Positions 34,358 through 43,257 of a DNA stretch of 64,000 bases are shown one piece after another. Positions within the stretch are counted from its first letter, which is position 1. Each line of letters opens with the position of its first letter. The notes beneath the pieces were generated by a model. It did no database searches. It worked only from the letters and a program-made list of their open reading frames with translations, and was not told where the DNA came from. Both the position numbers and the translations under genes were made by a program. Source of the DNA: Streptomyces venezuelae (GTDB lineage: Bacteria > Actinomycetota > Actinomycetes > Streptomycetales > Streptomycetaceae); the NCBI RefSeq assembly GCF_008642315.1, contig NZ_CP029192.1:4092001-4156000 (forward strand), given 5' to 3'.

Positions 34358-37300
34358 CTACCGCGTCGGCCGCGCCAACAGGTCCCTGAGTTCGTCCGCC
34401 ACCCTGCTGTCCGTGCCGTCCAGCGCCGCAAGCGCCGACCTCCACTGCTCGTACGCCTCCCGCTCGTGACCCTCCGTCCGCAGGAGAAGGCCGTGCTGGT
34501 GCCGGGCGAGGCCCGTCATGTGGGTGTCGCCGCGGTGTTCGGCGCGGTCGAGCAGCGCGGCACACTCGCGTGTTGCGTCCGCGGTGCGGGAGAGCTCGCG
34601 CAGGGCGCGGACCAGGCCGAGGCGGGCCTGGGAGGCGCCGTGCCAGTCCTCGTACTCGCCGTGCAGCCGCAGGCTCTCCTCGAAGTGGCCGAGGGCGGCG
34701 GCGGGTTCGCCGAGGGTGAGGTGGGCGTAGCCGATGTTGCAGTGGGCGGACTGGCGTACGACGGCGTGCCCGAGTGTGTCGCCGATGGCGAGGCTGCGTT
34801 CGTGGTGGGTGATGGCGGCGCGGGCGTCCGTGTGCTCGTACAGGTTGCCGAGATGGCTGAGGGTGATCGCCTCGCTGAGCGGGTCGGCGAGCTCCCTGGC
34901 GAGGTCCAGGCTCCGGTGGAGGGACTCGGCGGACTCGGCGTGCCGGCCGAGGCCTTCGAGGAGGAGGCCGCGGTTGTTGAGGCCGCGGCGTACGCAGGAC
35001 ACGTACCCGAGCGTGCGCCATAGGTCGAGGGCCTGGTCGTTCAGGGCGAGGGCCTCGCTGCTGCGGCCCGACATGAAGTGCACGCCGGCGGCGTCGGTGA
35101 GGGCCTGCGCCTCGGCGGCGGTGTCGCCCTGGCGTCGGGCGGCGTCGAGGGCGAGTGCGCCGAGTGCGGCCAGTTCGGTGAGGCGGCCGCGGCGCTGGAG
35201 GTACGGGAAGAGGCAGCGGACCAGGACGGGGAGCAGTCCCGCGGGGTCGGGGTGCCGCTCGGTGAGCGCGAGGACGTTGGGGAGTTCGGTGTCGCCCCAG
35301 GCGAAGGCGGACTCGGCGGTGAGGGGAGGGCCCGCGTCGGGGACGGGCCGGCCGGGGCGAGCGAGGTGGGCCGCCACACCGCGGAGGCGGTCCGCGCGGT
35401 CGAGGCTCTCGGGGAGGATGGCGAGGAGGGTGCGGCGGGCGGACTCGGCGTACCAGCGGAAGGCCTCTTCCACGAGGTCCGTCTGCCCGTACGTATCGCC
35501 GCCCACGTCGGCCGCACCGCCCGAGCCGTCCACACCACCCGCCCCGTCCGAGCATCCTGCACCGCCCAAGCCGTTTGCATGACCTGAGCCGCCCGCCGCC
35601 GTCTCCCTCGCGAAGTCGCGTACGAGGTCGTGCGGGGTGTACCGGCCGTAGGACGTCTCGTCGAGGAGCGCGACGTCGACGAGGCGGTCGAGGGCCGCGC
35701 CCGCGCGCAGTTCGCCGGTGCCCAACAGGCGGGCCAGGAGCGGTACTCCGTACGTGGGGAGGTCGAGCGCGCCGATCCGGGCGAGGGCGCGGGCCGCGTC
35801 ACGGTCGGCCTCGCGGTCGGACGTCCGCAGGGCGTCGAGGGCGACGGCGAGGGAGCGGCGCACGCTCAGGTCGTCGTACTCGAGGTGATGCAGGCGGCCG
35901 CCGCTGACGGTGAGGAGTTCGGCGAGGGCGTCCGGGGTGAGGGCGCGCCGCGCGGCCAGGCGGGCGGCGACGATGCGCAGGGCGAGGGGGAGGCGTCCCG
36001 CGAGCTCGACGAGGGGGTGCCCGGCGTCGAGCCCGGCGCGACCGGAGACGGCGCGCAGGAGTGCGGCGCTGTCCCCGTCGGAGAGGAGCTCCAGCGGGAA
36101 ACGTTCCGCGCCGTCGAGGGCGGTCAACGGGGAGCGGCTGGTGACGACGACCGCGCACCCGTCGCCCGCGGGCAGCAGGGGCCGCACCTGTGCGGCCGTG
36201 GCGGCGTCGTCGAGGACCATGAGGGTGCGGGTGGGCGCGAGCAGCGACCGCAGCAACGCGCTCGACGCGGCGGGGTCCTCGGTGCCGTCCGCCGCGTGCC
36301 GGGGCTCGGCACCGAGGTCACGCAGGAGCGCGGCGAGGGCCTGCGCCGGGGTGAGCGGGGTCATGCCGGGGGTGGCGCCGCGCAGGTTCACGTAGAGCTG
36401 CCCGTCCGGAAACTCGGCGCGCAACGTGTGGGCGACGTGTACGGCGAGAGCGCTCTTGCCGACTCCGGCCATACCGGACACGACGGCAACGCGCCTCCCG
36501 CCCCCGAGGGCTCGCCGCAGTTCCCGCACGGTGCGGGTCCGGCCGGTGAAGTGGGCGGGGTCGGGGGGTAGTTGCGAGACGCCCGAGGCAGTCGACGCGA
36601 ACGCACGGGACGGCGGCGCGTCGGCCGTCGCCGTCGTCGTCGCCGCCGTCGGGTCGGTAACACCGGACAGGCCGGTCGCACCGGGCAGGACAGTCACATC
36701 GGGCATCCCGGACGCACCGGGCACCTCGGACGCACCAAGCACCTCGGACGCACCGCTGTCAGCCACCGGCTCGGCGAAGGCAGCGGCGTGGGCGTGCGCG
36801 TCGGCGTCGGCGTGGGCGTCGGCATCGGCATCGGCATCGGCATCGGCATCGGACCCAAGACCATCACCCACTGAGGCGGCCACCCACGGCCCCCGCAACA
36901 CCTCCCGATGCGCGTCCCGTACCCCCTCCCCCGGCTCCGTGCCGAGTTCCTCGATCAGTCTGCGGCGCAGTTCGCGGTGGACGGCGAGGGCCTCCGCCTG
37001 GCGGCCCGTGCGGTGGAGCACCAGCATCAGCTGGCGGTGGAAGACCTCACGGAGGGGGTACTCCGCGACCAGCGACGCGAGTTCGGGCGCCAACGCGGTA
37101 AGCCCCGTGCCGAGTTCCAGTTCCGCGTCGTACCGCCACTGCAGCGCGAGGAGACGTGCCTCCTCCAGGCGCGGTACGAGAGGATGGCCGTCCAGCGAGT
37201 CGGGGAGGCCGCTCAACGGCGTACCCCGCCACAGCGCCAGCGCGTCCACGGCACAAGCCGCCGCCCGCGCCCAGTCCCGCTCCGCGTGCGCCGCCCGCGC

Positions 37301-37639
37301 CCGTGCGACGAGGTGCTCGAAGACCCGTACGTCCAACTCGCCCTCGGAGACCCGCAACCGGTACCCCGGCGGGACCGCGTGCAGCCGCCCCGGATCGTCC
37401 AGGAGCCGACGCAGCCGCGTCACATGGTTCTGGAGGGACGCCTGTGCCGAAGCAGGCGGGAAGTCGCCCCACAGGGCGTCCTTGAGCGCGCCGAGGGAGA
37501 CGACCCGGTCGGGTTCGAGCAGGAGCGCGGCCAGCAACGCACGCCCCTTCGCGCTGCGCACGGGACGCGGAACGCCCTCCGCGTCGTACACGGCGGGAGC
37601 CCCGAGCAGACCGAACCGCAGTCCGCACCGCTCGCTCAA
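34358..37639 (-). CDS. AfsR/SARP family transcriptional regulator (BTAD-NB-ARC-TPR)
   Basis: A 1093-residue cytosolic regulator. Residues 6-98 are an OmpR-type winged helix (FGLLGAPAVYDAEGVPRPVRSAKGRALLAALLL, ASLQNHVTRLRRLL), and about 105-250 are the bacterial transcriptional activation domain. A disordered linker at 264-355 contains a DADADADA run with His. An NB-ARC ATPase follows, with Walker A GMAGVGKS at 389-396 and LMVLDDAATAAQVRPLLP as the Walker B region. TPR-like repeats fill residues 800-1090 (GLNNRGLLLEGLGRHAESAE, AHCNIGYAHLTLGEPAAALGHF). The start is TTG, with AGGGAG six bases upstream. Such proteins activate secondary metabolism; no cluster is nearby. Six heptamers upstream suggest autoregulation. 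Confidence 0.93.
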   Translation of the reverse strand: MSERCGLRFGLLGAPAVYDAEGVPRPVRSAKGRALLAALLLEPDRVVSLGALKDALWGDFPPASAQASLQNHVTRLRRLLDDPGRLHAVPPGYRLRVSEGELDVRVFEHLVARARAAHAERDWARAAACAVDALALWRGTPLSGLPDSLDGHPLVPRLEEARLLALQWRYDAELELGTGLTALAPELASLVAEYPLREVFHRQLMLVLHRTGRQAEALAVHRELRRRLIEELGTEPGEGVRDAHREVLRGPWVAASVGDGLGSDADADADADADAHADADAHAHAAAFAEPVADSGASEVLGASEVPGASGMPDVTVLPGATGLSGVTDPTAATTTATADAPPSRAFASTASGVSQLPPDPAHFTGRTRTVRELRRALGGGRRVAVVSGMAGVGKSALAVHVAHTLRAEFPDGQLYVNLRGATPGMTPLTPAQALAALLRDLGAEPRHAADGTEDPAASSALLRSLLAPTRTLMVLDDAATAAQVRPLLPAGDGCAVVVTSRSPLTALDGAERFPLELLSDGDSAALLRAVSGRAGLDAGHPLVELAGRLPLALRIVAARLAARRALTPDALAELLTVSGGRLHHLEYDDLSVRRSLAVALDALRTSDREADRDAARALARIGALDLPTYGVPLLARLLGTGELRAGAALDRLVDVALLDETSYGRYTPHDLVRDFARETAAGGSGHANGLGGAGCSDGAGGVDGSGGAADVGGDTYGQTDLVEEAFRWYAESARRTLLAILPESLDRADRLRGVAAHLARPGRPVPDAGPPLTAESAFAWGDTELPNVLALTERHPDPAGLLPVLVRCLFPYLQRRGRLTELAALGALALDAARRQGDTAAEAQALTDAAGVHFMSGRSSEALALNDQALDLWRTLGYVSCVRRGLNNRGLLLEGLGRHAESAESLHRSLDLARELADPLSEAITLSHLGNLYEHTDARAAITHHERSLAIGDTLGHAVVRQSAHCNIGYAHLTLGEPAAALGHFEESLRLHGEYEDWHGASQARLGLVRALRELSRTADATRECAALLDRAEHRGDTHMTGLARHQHGLLLRTEGHEREAYEQWRSALAALDGTDSRVADELRDLLARPTR

Positions 37640-37701
37640 CGCCGTCTCCCTGTGCCATGTCGCGCCGTACGACGCCCCGCAGCGTCCTGCAGCGCCGTTA
37701 T

Positions 37702-37764
37702 CCGTACCGCGTCCCTAACCGCGTCCATACCGCGTCCATACCGCGTCCGTACCGCATCCGTACC
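37702..37764 (-). promoter_or_regulatory. six SARP-type heptamers upstream of the AfsR-like gene
   Basis: On the minus strand GGTACGG, GGTACGG, GGTATGG, GGTATGG, GGTTAGGG and GGTACGG are separated by four-base linkers (ACGC or ATGC), giving an 11-bp period with one 12-bp step. They end 63 bp before the TTG start. This is the layout known for SARP binding sites (heptamers four bases apart, on one helix face). Apart from the hairpin at 37905, the remaining gap to 37951 shows nothing I can name. Confidence 0.75.
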
Positions 37765-37904
37765 GCAGGACCGTTGGCCACATGTTAGCGATCTGTTGGC
37801 GTGGCCTGATGTGATCTCTTCATCGGACCTGGCCCGCCGGTACTCGCGCACAGCGCGTTGCTCGGGGGAGTGTCGCCGCCGCGGCCGGGTCCGGGGGCAG
37901 AGAG

Positions 37905-37937
37905 AGCCCCGGTCGTCGGAGGTGAACGACCGGGGCT
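37905..37937 (-). terminator. hairpin terminator after the histidine kinase gene
   Basis: AGCCCCGGTCG and CGACCGGGGCT form a perfect 11-base stem with an 11-base loop, 14 bp beyond the kinase stop. Confidence 0.85.
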
Positions 37938-37951
37938 TTCGCCCTGCCGCC

Positions 37952-40123
37952 TCACCCCACCGGCAACCGCACCGTGAACAGCGAGCCCTTCCCCGGCACG
38001 CTCTGCGCGGACACCGCCCCGTCGTGCGCCTCCACCAGCTTCCGCACGATGGACAGACCGAGCCCGCTGCCACCCGTCGCCCGCGTCCGCGACTTGTCCG
38101 CGCGCCAGAAGCGGTCGAAGACGTGCGGCAGGTCGGCGGACGCGATCCCCGTGCCCGTGTCGGCGACCTCGATCAGCACCGCCTCAGGTGTCGTGCGGCA
38201 GCTGATGCGGACGCTGCCGCCCTCAGGAGTGTGGCGGACGGCGTTGGAGACGAGGTTGCCGATCGCCTGCCGCAGCCGCAGCGGATCGGCCGTCACCCAC
38301 GGGTCGCCGAACGCGGTGGCCCTGAGCCGTACCCCCGCGCCGTCCGCGCGCGCCTGGTGCGCCGCCGCCACCTGGTCGGCGATCTCGGCGGCCCGTACCG
38401 GCTCACGGTGCAGCCGGAGCGTACCGGCGTCGGCGGCCGCCAGATCCTGGAGGTCGTCGACGATGTGCTGGAGCAGCAGCGCCTCCTCGAGCAGCGAGGT
38501 GACCAGTTCGGGGTCGGTGTCGACGACCCCGTCCTCCGCCGCCTCCAGCCAGCCGCGGATGTTGGACAGCGGCGTGCGCAACTCATGCGCCACGTCGCTG
38601 ACCATGGCCTTCCGCTGTTCCTCCAGGGCCTTGCGGTGGGCCGCCATGTCGTTGAACGCGGCGGCCAGTTGGCTGATCTCCCCCGCCGAGCGCGTGGCCC
38701 GTGCCGGGACCGGCTCGCTCGACTCGCCCGTCTTCATGCGCCGCGTCGCGGTGGTGAGCGCGCGCAGCGGCCGCGTCAGCCGGGTCGCGGCCAGCGCCGT
38801 GACGGCGATCGTGACGGCGAGGACGGCCGCGGCGAGCCCCGCCAGACGGATGGTGTTGGCGCGGGAGAGGCTGAAGGCGGGGGCGCTCCGGGTGCCGTCG
38901 GAGCTGGTGATGAAGAGGAGCGCGGGCGACGAGACGTATGGCCCGAGCTGCTCGCGGCGCGCGGTGTCGACGCAGGACGCGGTGGCGGCGGTGGTGGACT
39001 CCGGCCCGACGGCCCCGGCGCTCGGCCGGATCGCCGTGGGCTCGCCGTCGGGCCGGACGCCGCCGTCGGGACCGTCGGGTGCGTCGGGCAGCTGGGGTAC
39101 GTTGCGCTCCGCGGCCGTCATCGACGGTACGGAGGGTACGGAGGCGGCGACCGGCTTCGGACCACTCCGCCCCTCCAGGTCGAGGCCGACCGGTACGGGA
39201 TCGAGGCCCTGCCGCTTCAGGCACGCGCCGGTCAGGGCGTTGAGCTTCTTCAGGGCCTTCTGCTCGGTCTCGGTGGGCATCTCCAGAGGAGGCGTACGGC
39301 ACTGGGACTGCAGGAACTCGCCCGGGTCGTGGTCGATGCGGACAGTGGGGCGGCCGCCGGGCCCGACGACGACCTGAGGAGTCATGCCGAGGTCCACCAG
39401 ACAGGCCGCGCGCCGGTCGGCGGCGTCCTTCAGGCGCGTACGTTCCGCTCGGGTGAGGCGGTACGGGCCGACCGCCCGCGGATCGATGCGATCGGCGGAG
39501 GTGTCCCCCACTTCCACTGCCTCCTCGCCCGAACGGCCCGGGGTGAGCGCGCTGTCGACGGAGAGGGGGTCGAGGACGGCGGAGGCGGTCGGGGGGAGGC
39601 GGGCCTCGGGGTTGTCCTTGGGGTTGTCCTGGGGGGTGTCCTTGGGGTTCTCCTTGGCGCCACCCTTGGCTTCGTGCCCGGCGTCGTCGTCCTTGGAGGA
39701 CGGAGTGGGGCTCCCGGAGTCCCCGCCCTTGTTGGCGCCATCCTTGTCGGCGCCGCCCTTGCCGACACCACCCGTGTCAGCACCGCCCTTGGCGGCACCA
39801 CCCCGCTTCGGTGGCGCCGCCGAGTCCGCGATGACCTTGCGTTCCTGCGTGGTGAGGGCGATACGGCGACCGGTCTGCCGGGACAGTTCACGGACGGCCG
39901 CGTCGGCGCCCCGCCACTCCGGGGAGGTCGCGCCGACGCCGAGGAGCTTGTCGTAGATACGGGCGTCGTCGGCGAGCACCTGCCCCTGCTCCTGCCGCAG
40001 CGCGCCGGACGTGGTCTGCGCGGCGAGCCACGCGGTGGCGGCGATGGAGCCGATGGAGACCAGCACGGACACGGCGAGCAGCCGGGCCAGCAGGCTCTTG
40101 CGCAGGGGAACGTCACGCGCCAC
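37952..40123 (-). CDS. sensor histidine kinase
   Basis: A 723-residue membrane kinase. TM1 is LLARLLAVSVLVSIGSIAATAWLA near residues 10-33 and TM2 lies near 415-440, with a roughly 380-residue extracytoplasmic region between. That region has a low-complexity stretch of Gly, Lys, Asp, Asn and Pro and four cysteines. HAMP follows TM2 (RLTRPLRALTTATRRMKTGE), then the H-box VAHELRTPLSN with His513, the N-box AIGNLVSNAVRHT, DTGTGI, and the G-box GGSGLGLSIV. The GTG overlaps the regulator gene by 11 bp. Signal and targets are unknown; the exported protein encoded upstream is a possible partner. Confidence 0.94.
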   Translation of the reverse strand: MARDVPLRKSLLARLLAVSVLVSIGSIAATAWLAAQTTSGALRQEQGQVLADDARIYDKLLGVGATSPEWRGADAAVRELSRQTGRRIALTTQERKVIADSAAPPKRGGAAKGGADTGGVGKGGADKDGANKGGDSGSPTPSSKDDDAGHEAKGGAKENPKDTPQDNPKDNPEARLPPTASAVLDPLSVDSALTPGRSGEEAVEVGDTSADRIDPRAVGPYRLTRAERTRLKDAADRRAACLVDLGMTPQVVVGPGGRPTVRIDHDPGEFLQSQCRTPPLEMPTETEQKALKKLNALTGACLKRQGLDPVPVGLDLEGRSGPKPVAASVPSVPSMTAAERNVPQLPDAPDGPDGGVRPDGEPTAIRPSAGAVGPESTTAATASCVDTARREQLGPYVSSPALLFITSSDGTRSAPAFSLSRANTIRLAGLAAAVLAVTIAVTALAATRLTRPLRALTTATRRMKTGESSEPVPARATRSAGEISQLAAAFNDMAAHRKALEEQRKAMVSDVAHELRTPLSNIRGWLEAAEDGVVDTDPELVTSLLEEALLLQHIVDDLQDLAAADAGTLRLHREPVRAAEIADQVAAAHQARADGAGVRLRATAFGDPWVTADPLRLRQAIGNLVSNAVRHTPEGGSVRISCRTTPEAVLIEVADTGTGIASADLPHVFDRFWRADKSRTRATGGSGLGLSIVRKLVEAHDGAVSAQSVPGKGSLFTVRLPVG

Positions 40124-40916
40124 GCGTCGCCCCCGAGCCGGCCCCTGCGCCCGAGTCGGCGCCCGCACCCGCTCCCGATCCCGCCGGCCCCGCCCCGGGC
40201 CCCGCCCCCGTCAGCTTGTACCCCACCCCGAACACCGTCAGAAGGCGGTCGGGACGCCGAGGGTCGGACTCGATCTTCTTGCGGAGATTCAGCACGTGTA
40301 CGTCGACCGTCCGCGCGGATATGTAGCCCGAGGACCCGTGGATGCGGTCGAGGAGCTGCGGCCGCGTGAAGACCCGGTCCGGCTCCTCCGCGAGGGCCGA
40401 GAGCAGGTCGAACTCGCCCGGCGTGCAGTCGACGTGCCGCCCGTCGACCGTCACCTCGTGCCGCAGCGGGTCGACGACGAGGCCGCCGACCCGCAGGATC
40501 CGCCGGTCGGTGCCGGGCAGCGGCGGGTGGATGCCGCCCGCGCGGCGCAGCAGCGTCCGGACGCGGGCCATGAGTTCGCGGGGGCTGTACGGCTTGGTGA
40601 GGTAGTCGTCGGCGCCCGTGTCGAGGCCCACGAGGAGGTCGTCCTCGGTGGTGCGGGCGGTCAGCATCAGGACCGGGAGGCGGGTCAGCTCCGCGGGGCT
40701 GTCCCCGTCCCGGAGGAAACGGGTGACCTGAAGACCGTCGGTGCCGGGCATCATCACGTCGAGGATCAGCAGGTCCGGCAGCCTGCGCCGCACCTCGGCG
40801 AGAGCGGCGGAGCCGTCGTGGACGACGGCGACCTCGTGGCCCTCGCGTTCCAGATAGCGGCGGACCAGCTCGGCCTGTTTCTCGTCGTCCTCCGCGACCA
40901 GGACAAAAGCGCACAT
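40113..40916 (-). CDS. OmpR/PhoB family response regulator
   Basis: A 267-residue regulator paired with the overlapping kinase gene. The receiver has EDD at residues 9-11, phospho-acceptor Asp53 in LILDVMMPG, the Thr of LMLTARTTEDD and Lys in YLTKPYSPREL. The winged-helix DNA-binding domain (HEVTVDGRHVDCTPGEFDLLSALAEEPDRVFTR, SARTVDVHVLNLRKKIE, VFGVGYKL) is complete. A Gly/Ala/Ser-rich tail of about 30 residues follows. No ribosome site precedes the ATG; a TATCCT hexamer lies seven bases upstream, so the transcript may be leaderless. Confidence 0.95.
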   Translation of the reverse strand: MCAFVLVAEDDEKQAELVRRYLEREGHEVAVVHDGSAALAEVRRRLPDLLILDVMMPGTDGLQVTRFLRDGDSPAELTRLPVLMLTARTTEDDLLVGLDTGADDYLTKPYSPRELMARVRTLLRRAGGIHPPLPGTDRRILRVGGLVVDPLRHEVTVDGRHVDCTPGEFDLLSALAEEPDRVFTRPQLLDRIHGSSGYISARTVDVHVLNLRKKIESDPRRPDRLLTVFGVGYKLTGAGPGAGPAGSGAGAGADSGAGAGSGATRGA

Positions 40917-41020
40917 GGCGTTGAGGATAGGCACCGCCCGACGGATTCCGGCTGGGCAAATGGGATCGCGACGGCGGCCTGACAGGATCCTCACAAGTCG
41001 CTGCCAGGCTGCACCGGGCC

Positions 41021-41704
41021 CTACCGCCCGCCCGCGGAGAGCTCCCCGTTCGTCCAGGCGTACACCGTGTCGCCCTGGACCGCGACCCGGTACCGGTAGC
41101 GGTCCCCGCACTCCGCGCGGGTGTCGCGCGGGGTCCGGTCCGGCCACCAGGACGCGTCGAGCCGCGGCTCGCCGACGGGTTCCCGCACCGCACCGCCGCA
41201 CCCGGTCCCGCCCTTCACCCCGGCGTCGGCCCCGGCCCCGGAGCCGACGCCAGCCCCATCCCCAGCCCCAGCCCCAGCCCCAGCCCCAGCCCCAGCCCCA
41301 GCCACCGTGAAGCGGATCAGCTTGGCTTCGCCGGTCGTCTTCACCTTCACCTTGATGTTCCTGGCGTCCTTCGGGATCCAGGCGGGCAGCACGAACGCCC
41401 GGTCCCCCTTCTCAGCCCCGGCCCCGGCCGCAGGCGCGGGTGCGGGCGCATCCGCCGCCGTGGGAAAAGACTTCGTCTTCTCCTTGAAGACGTGCTCGCT
41501 CACCGCGTCCGGCATCAGCGCACTGTTCCTGAGCGCGGGCGCGGCGACGGTGACCACGCCGACGGCGGCCAGGCACCCGGCCGCGACGAGGACAACGCCA
41601 CGAACCTTCTTCTTCAGGGGCTGAGGGGACCGAAGGGACTGTGAGGACCGAGAGGACTGAAAGGACTGAGAGGGCTGAGAGGGCTGAGAGGGCCGAGGGG
41701 ACAT
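41021..41704 (-). CDS. membrane-anchored or secreted protein of unknown function
   Basis: A 227-residue protein. The first 30 residues are a Ser/Gln/Pro repeat (PSQPSQPSQSFQ), coded by 9-10-bp tandem repeats. A hydrophobic segment GVVLVAAGCLAAVGVVTVAA near residues 36-55 follows. The outside part has an Ala/Pro linker, FVLPAWIPKDARNIKVKVKTTGEAKLIRFTV, a GAGAGAGA run coded by AGCCCC repeats, and a C-terminal domain ending WWPDRTPRDTRAECGDRYRYRVAVQGDTVYAW. No family is recognised. It is just upstream of the two-component genes on the same strand, 104 bp away, and may be co-expressed. The start codon is uncertain. Confidence 0.8.
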   Translation of the reverse strand: MSPRPSQPSQPSQSFQSSRSSQSLRSPQPLKKKVRGVVLVAAGCLAAVGVVTVAAPALRNSALMPDAVSEHVFKEKTKSFPTAADAPAPAPAAGAGAEKGDRAFVLPAWIPKDARNIKVKVKTTGEAKLIRFTVAGAGAGAGAGAGAGDGAGVGSGAGADAGVKGGTGCGGAVREPVGEPRLDASWWPDRTPRDTRAECGDRYRYRVAVQGDTVYAWTNGELSAGGR

Positions 41705-41846
41705 ACCCCCAGTCTTCGCCCCCGCCCACCAGATTTCGTACGGCCCGAGAACGAACGTCCGCTCCCTCCGAAAGACAGAGGTCGTACCCGCCGTCCACCT
41801 CAAGACGTACGGGACACGGCAATCCGATCCCTCGACCGCACCACCC

Positions 41847-42644
41847 CTACCAGGTAGGCCGCGCCCCCACCCCGCCATCCACCACAAGATCCGTCCCGGT
41901 GATCCAGGAAGCCGCGTCCGACGCGAGGAACACGCACGCGCTGCCGATGTCCTCGGGCGTGCCGAGCCTGCCGAGCGGCGCCGCCCGGCCCCACCGCTCC
42001 ACGCCCTCGGGCCAGTCCCCGGCGAGCCCCGGCCGGTCGACGAGGCCCGGCGAGACGCTGTTGACGCGGATGCCGCGCGGCCCGTACTCCAGGGCGGCCG
42101 AACGGGCGAACATGATCAGGGCGGCCTTGGACGCGCTGTAGTGCGCGTGGCCGGGGGCGGGGTGCGAGCCCTCGATGGACGCGATCTGCGTGACCGTACC
42201 GCCGCCGTCCTGCCCGGCCATGACCTCCGCGGCCGCCTGCGTGCAGCAGAACGCACTCGTCACGTTCGCCTCGGACAGCTCCCGCCAGTCCGCCGCCGAC
42301 ATCCCGGCCAGTTCCTGCAAGGGCTGGATTCCGGCGTTGTTGACCAGCGCGTCGAGCCGCCCCCGCCAGGCCCGCGCCTCCTCGACCAGACGGTGGCACT
42401 CCTCTTCCCGCTTAAGGTCCGCCGGTACGGCGACGGCGTCACCGCCCGCCGCGACGATCCGCCCGACCACCTCCTCGGCCCGCTCCTTACCGCTCCGGTA
42501 GTGAACGACGACCGAGGCGCCCGCCTGCGCGAACCGCCATGCGATCCCGGCCCCGATCCCGCCACTGGCCCCGGTCACCAGAGCCACCCGCCCGCCCAAC
42601 CCGGGCAGCGCCTCATCCCTCAGGCCCCCCGCCTCACTCACCAC
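41847..42644 (-). CDS. short-chain dehydrogenase/reductase (SDR)
   Basis: A 265-residue classical SDR acting on a carbonyl or alcohol with NAD(P). The cofactor motif is TGASGGIGAGIA, the NNAG motif is LVNNAGIQPL, the catalytic Ser lies in ASIEGSHPAPGH, and Tyr and Lys in HYSASKAAL; GSACVFLASDAASWITGTDLVVDGG closes the fold. I prefer the GTG at 42644, with AGGGAGG nine bases upstream, over an ATG seven codons earlier. It overlaps the end of the cupin gene, so the two form an operon. The substrate is unknown. Confidence 0.93.
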   Translation of the reverse strand: MVSEAGGLRDEALPGLGGRVALVTGASGGIGAGIAWRFAQAGASVVVHYRSGKERAEEVVGRIVAAGGDAVAVPADLKREEECHRLVEEARAWRGRLDALVNNAGIQPLQELAGMSAADWRELSEANVTSAFCCTQAAAEVMAGQDGGGTVTQIASIEGSHPAPGHAHYSASKAALIMFARSAALEYGPRGIRVNSVSPGLVDRPGLAGDWPEGVERWGRAAPLGRLGTPEDIGSACVFLASDAASWITGTDLVVDGGVGARPTW

Positions 42645-43182
42645 GTCCAGCAACCTCCCTGCCATCGCCCGAAGGCATCCGCAACGGCTCCCCCACCCGG
42701 CACAAAGCCCGAATGAGCCCGGCCCGCCCCGGATACCGCGCGCTCAACTCCTCCACGTCCCCGCCCTCGTAATCCTCCTCGACGAAACCGGGCGCCATGG
42801 TCGTCCCGAACAACGCCCAGCCGTGCCGCCCCCCGACGGCCGGAACGTACGCGCCCATCCACGTCCCGGCCGGGACGACCAACTGCACATGTCCTCCGGG
42901 GCCCAGGACGGCCGTGCGGTCGGTCCCGTCGGGAGCAAGCAGCAACAGCTCCAGGGCGTCGCCCTCGTAGAAGTGCCAGACCTCGTCGGTGGGCAGGCGG
43001 TGCAGGGCGGAGAAGTCGCCGGGGGCGGTGGTCAGGAGCACGATGATCGCCGAGCCCGCGGGCCGCCCGTCCGCGTCGGCCGGCCCCACCCAGGTCCGCC
43101 GGTACAACCCGCCTTCCACGGGCAGCGGCCGCAACCCGTGCCGGGCGGCGACCTCCTCAGCTGTCAGCACTTTCTCGACCAT
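42634..43182 (-). CDS. cupin_5 (DUF985) family protein
   Basis: A 182-residue single-domain cupin. Its core is GDFSALHRLPTDEVWHFYEGDALELLLLAPDG with a His and Glu that may bind metal, followed by VQLVVPAGTWMGAYVPAVGGRHGWALFGTTMAPGF and the DYEGGD region typical of DUF985. The ATG has GGGGAG nine bases upstream. It is the first gene of a pair with the SDR, which suggests a shared sugar- or carbonyl-related step, but this is inference. No signal peptide is present. Confidence 0.92.
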   Translation of the reverse strand: MVEKVLTAEEVAARHGLRPLPVEGGLYRRTWVGPADADGRPAGSAIIVLLTTAPGDFSALHRLPTDEVWHFYEGDALELLLLAPDGTDRTAVLGPGGHVQLVVPAGTWMGAYVPAVGGRHGWALFGTTMAPGFVEEDYEGGDVEELSARYPGRAGLIRALCRVGEPLRMPSGDGREVAGRGE

Positions 43183-43257
43183 GGCCGATCGCTCCCCACC
43201 CGGTGGCGGCCATAACCACGGATTCCGCACCGGATCCCGAGCCAGGGCTCCCGCCTA

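Noticed and set aside
36908..40369. A 1153-codon plus-strand frame opposite the SARP and kinase genes
   Set aside because: Same antisense GC artefact; it crosses a terminator and the heptamer promoter.
34358..41704. A secondary-metabolite cluster suggested by the SARP gene
   Set aside because: The neighbours are a polymerase, a two-component pair and an exported protein; no biosynthetic enzymes are present.
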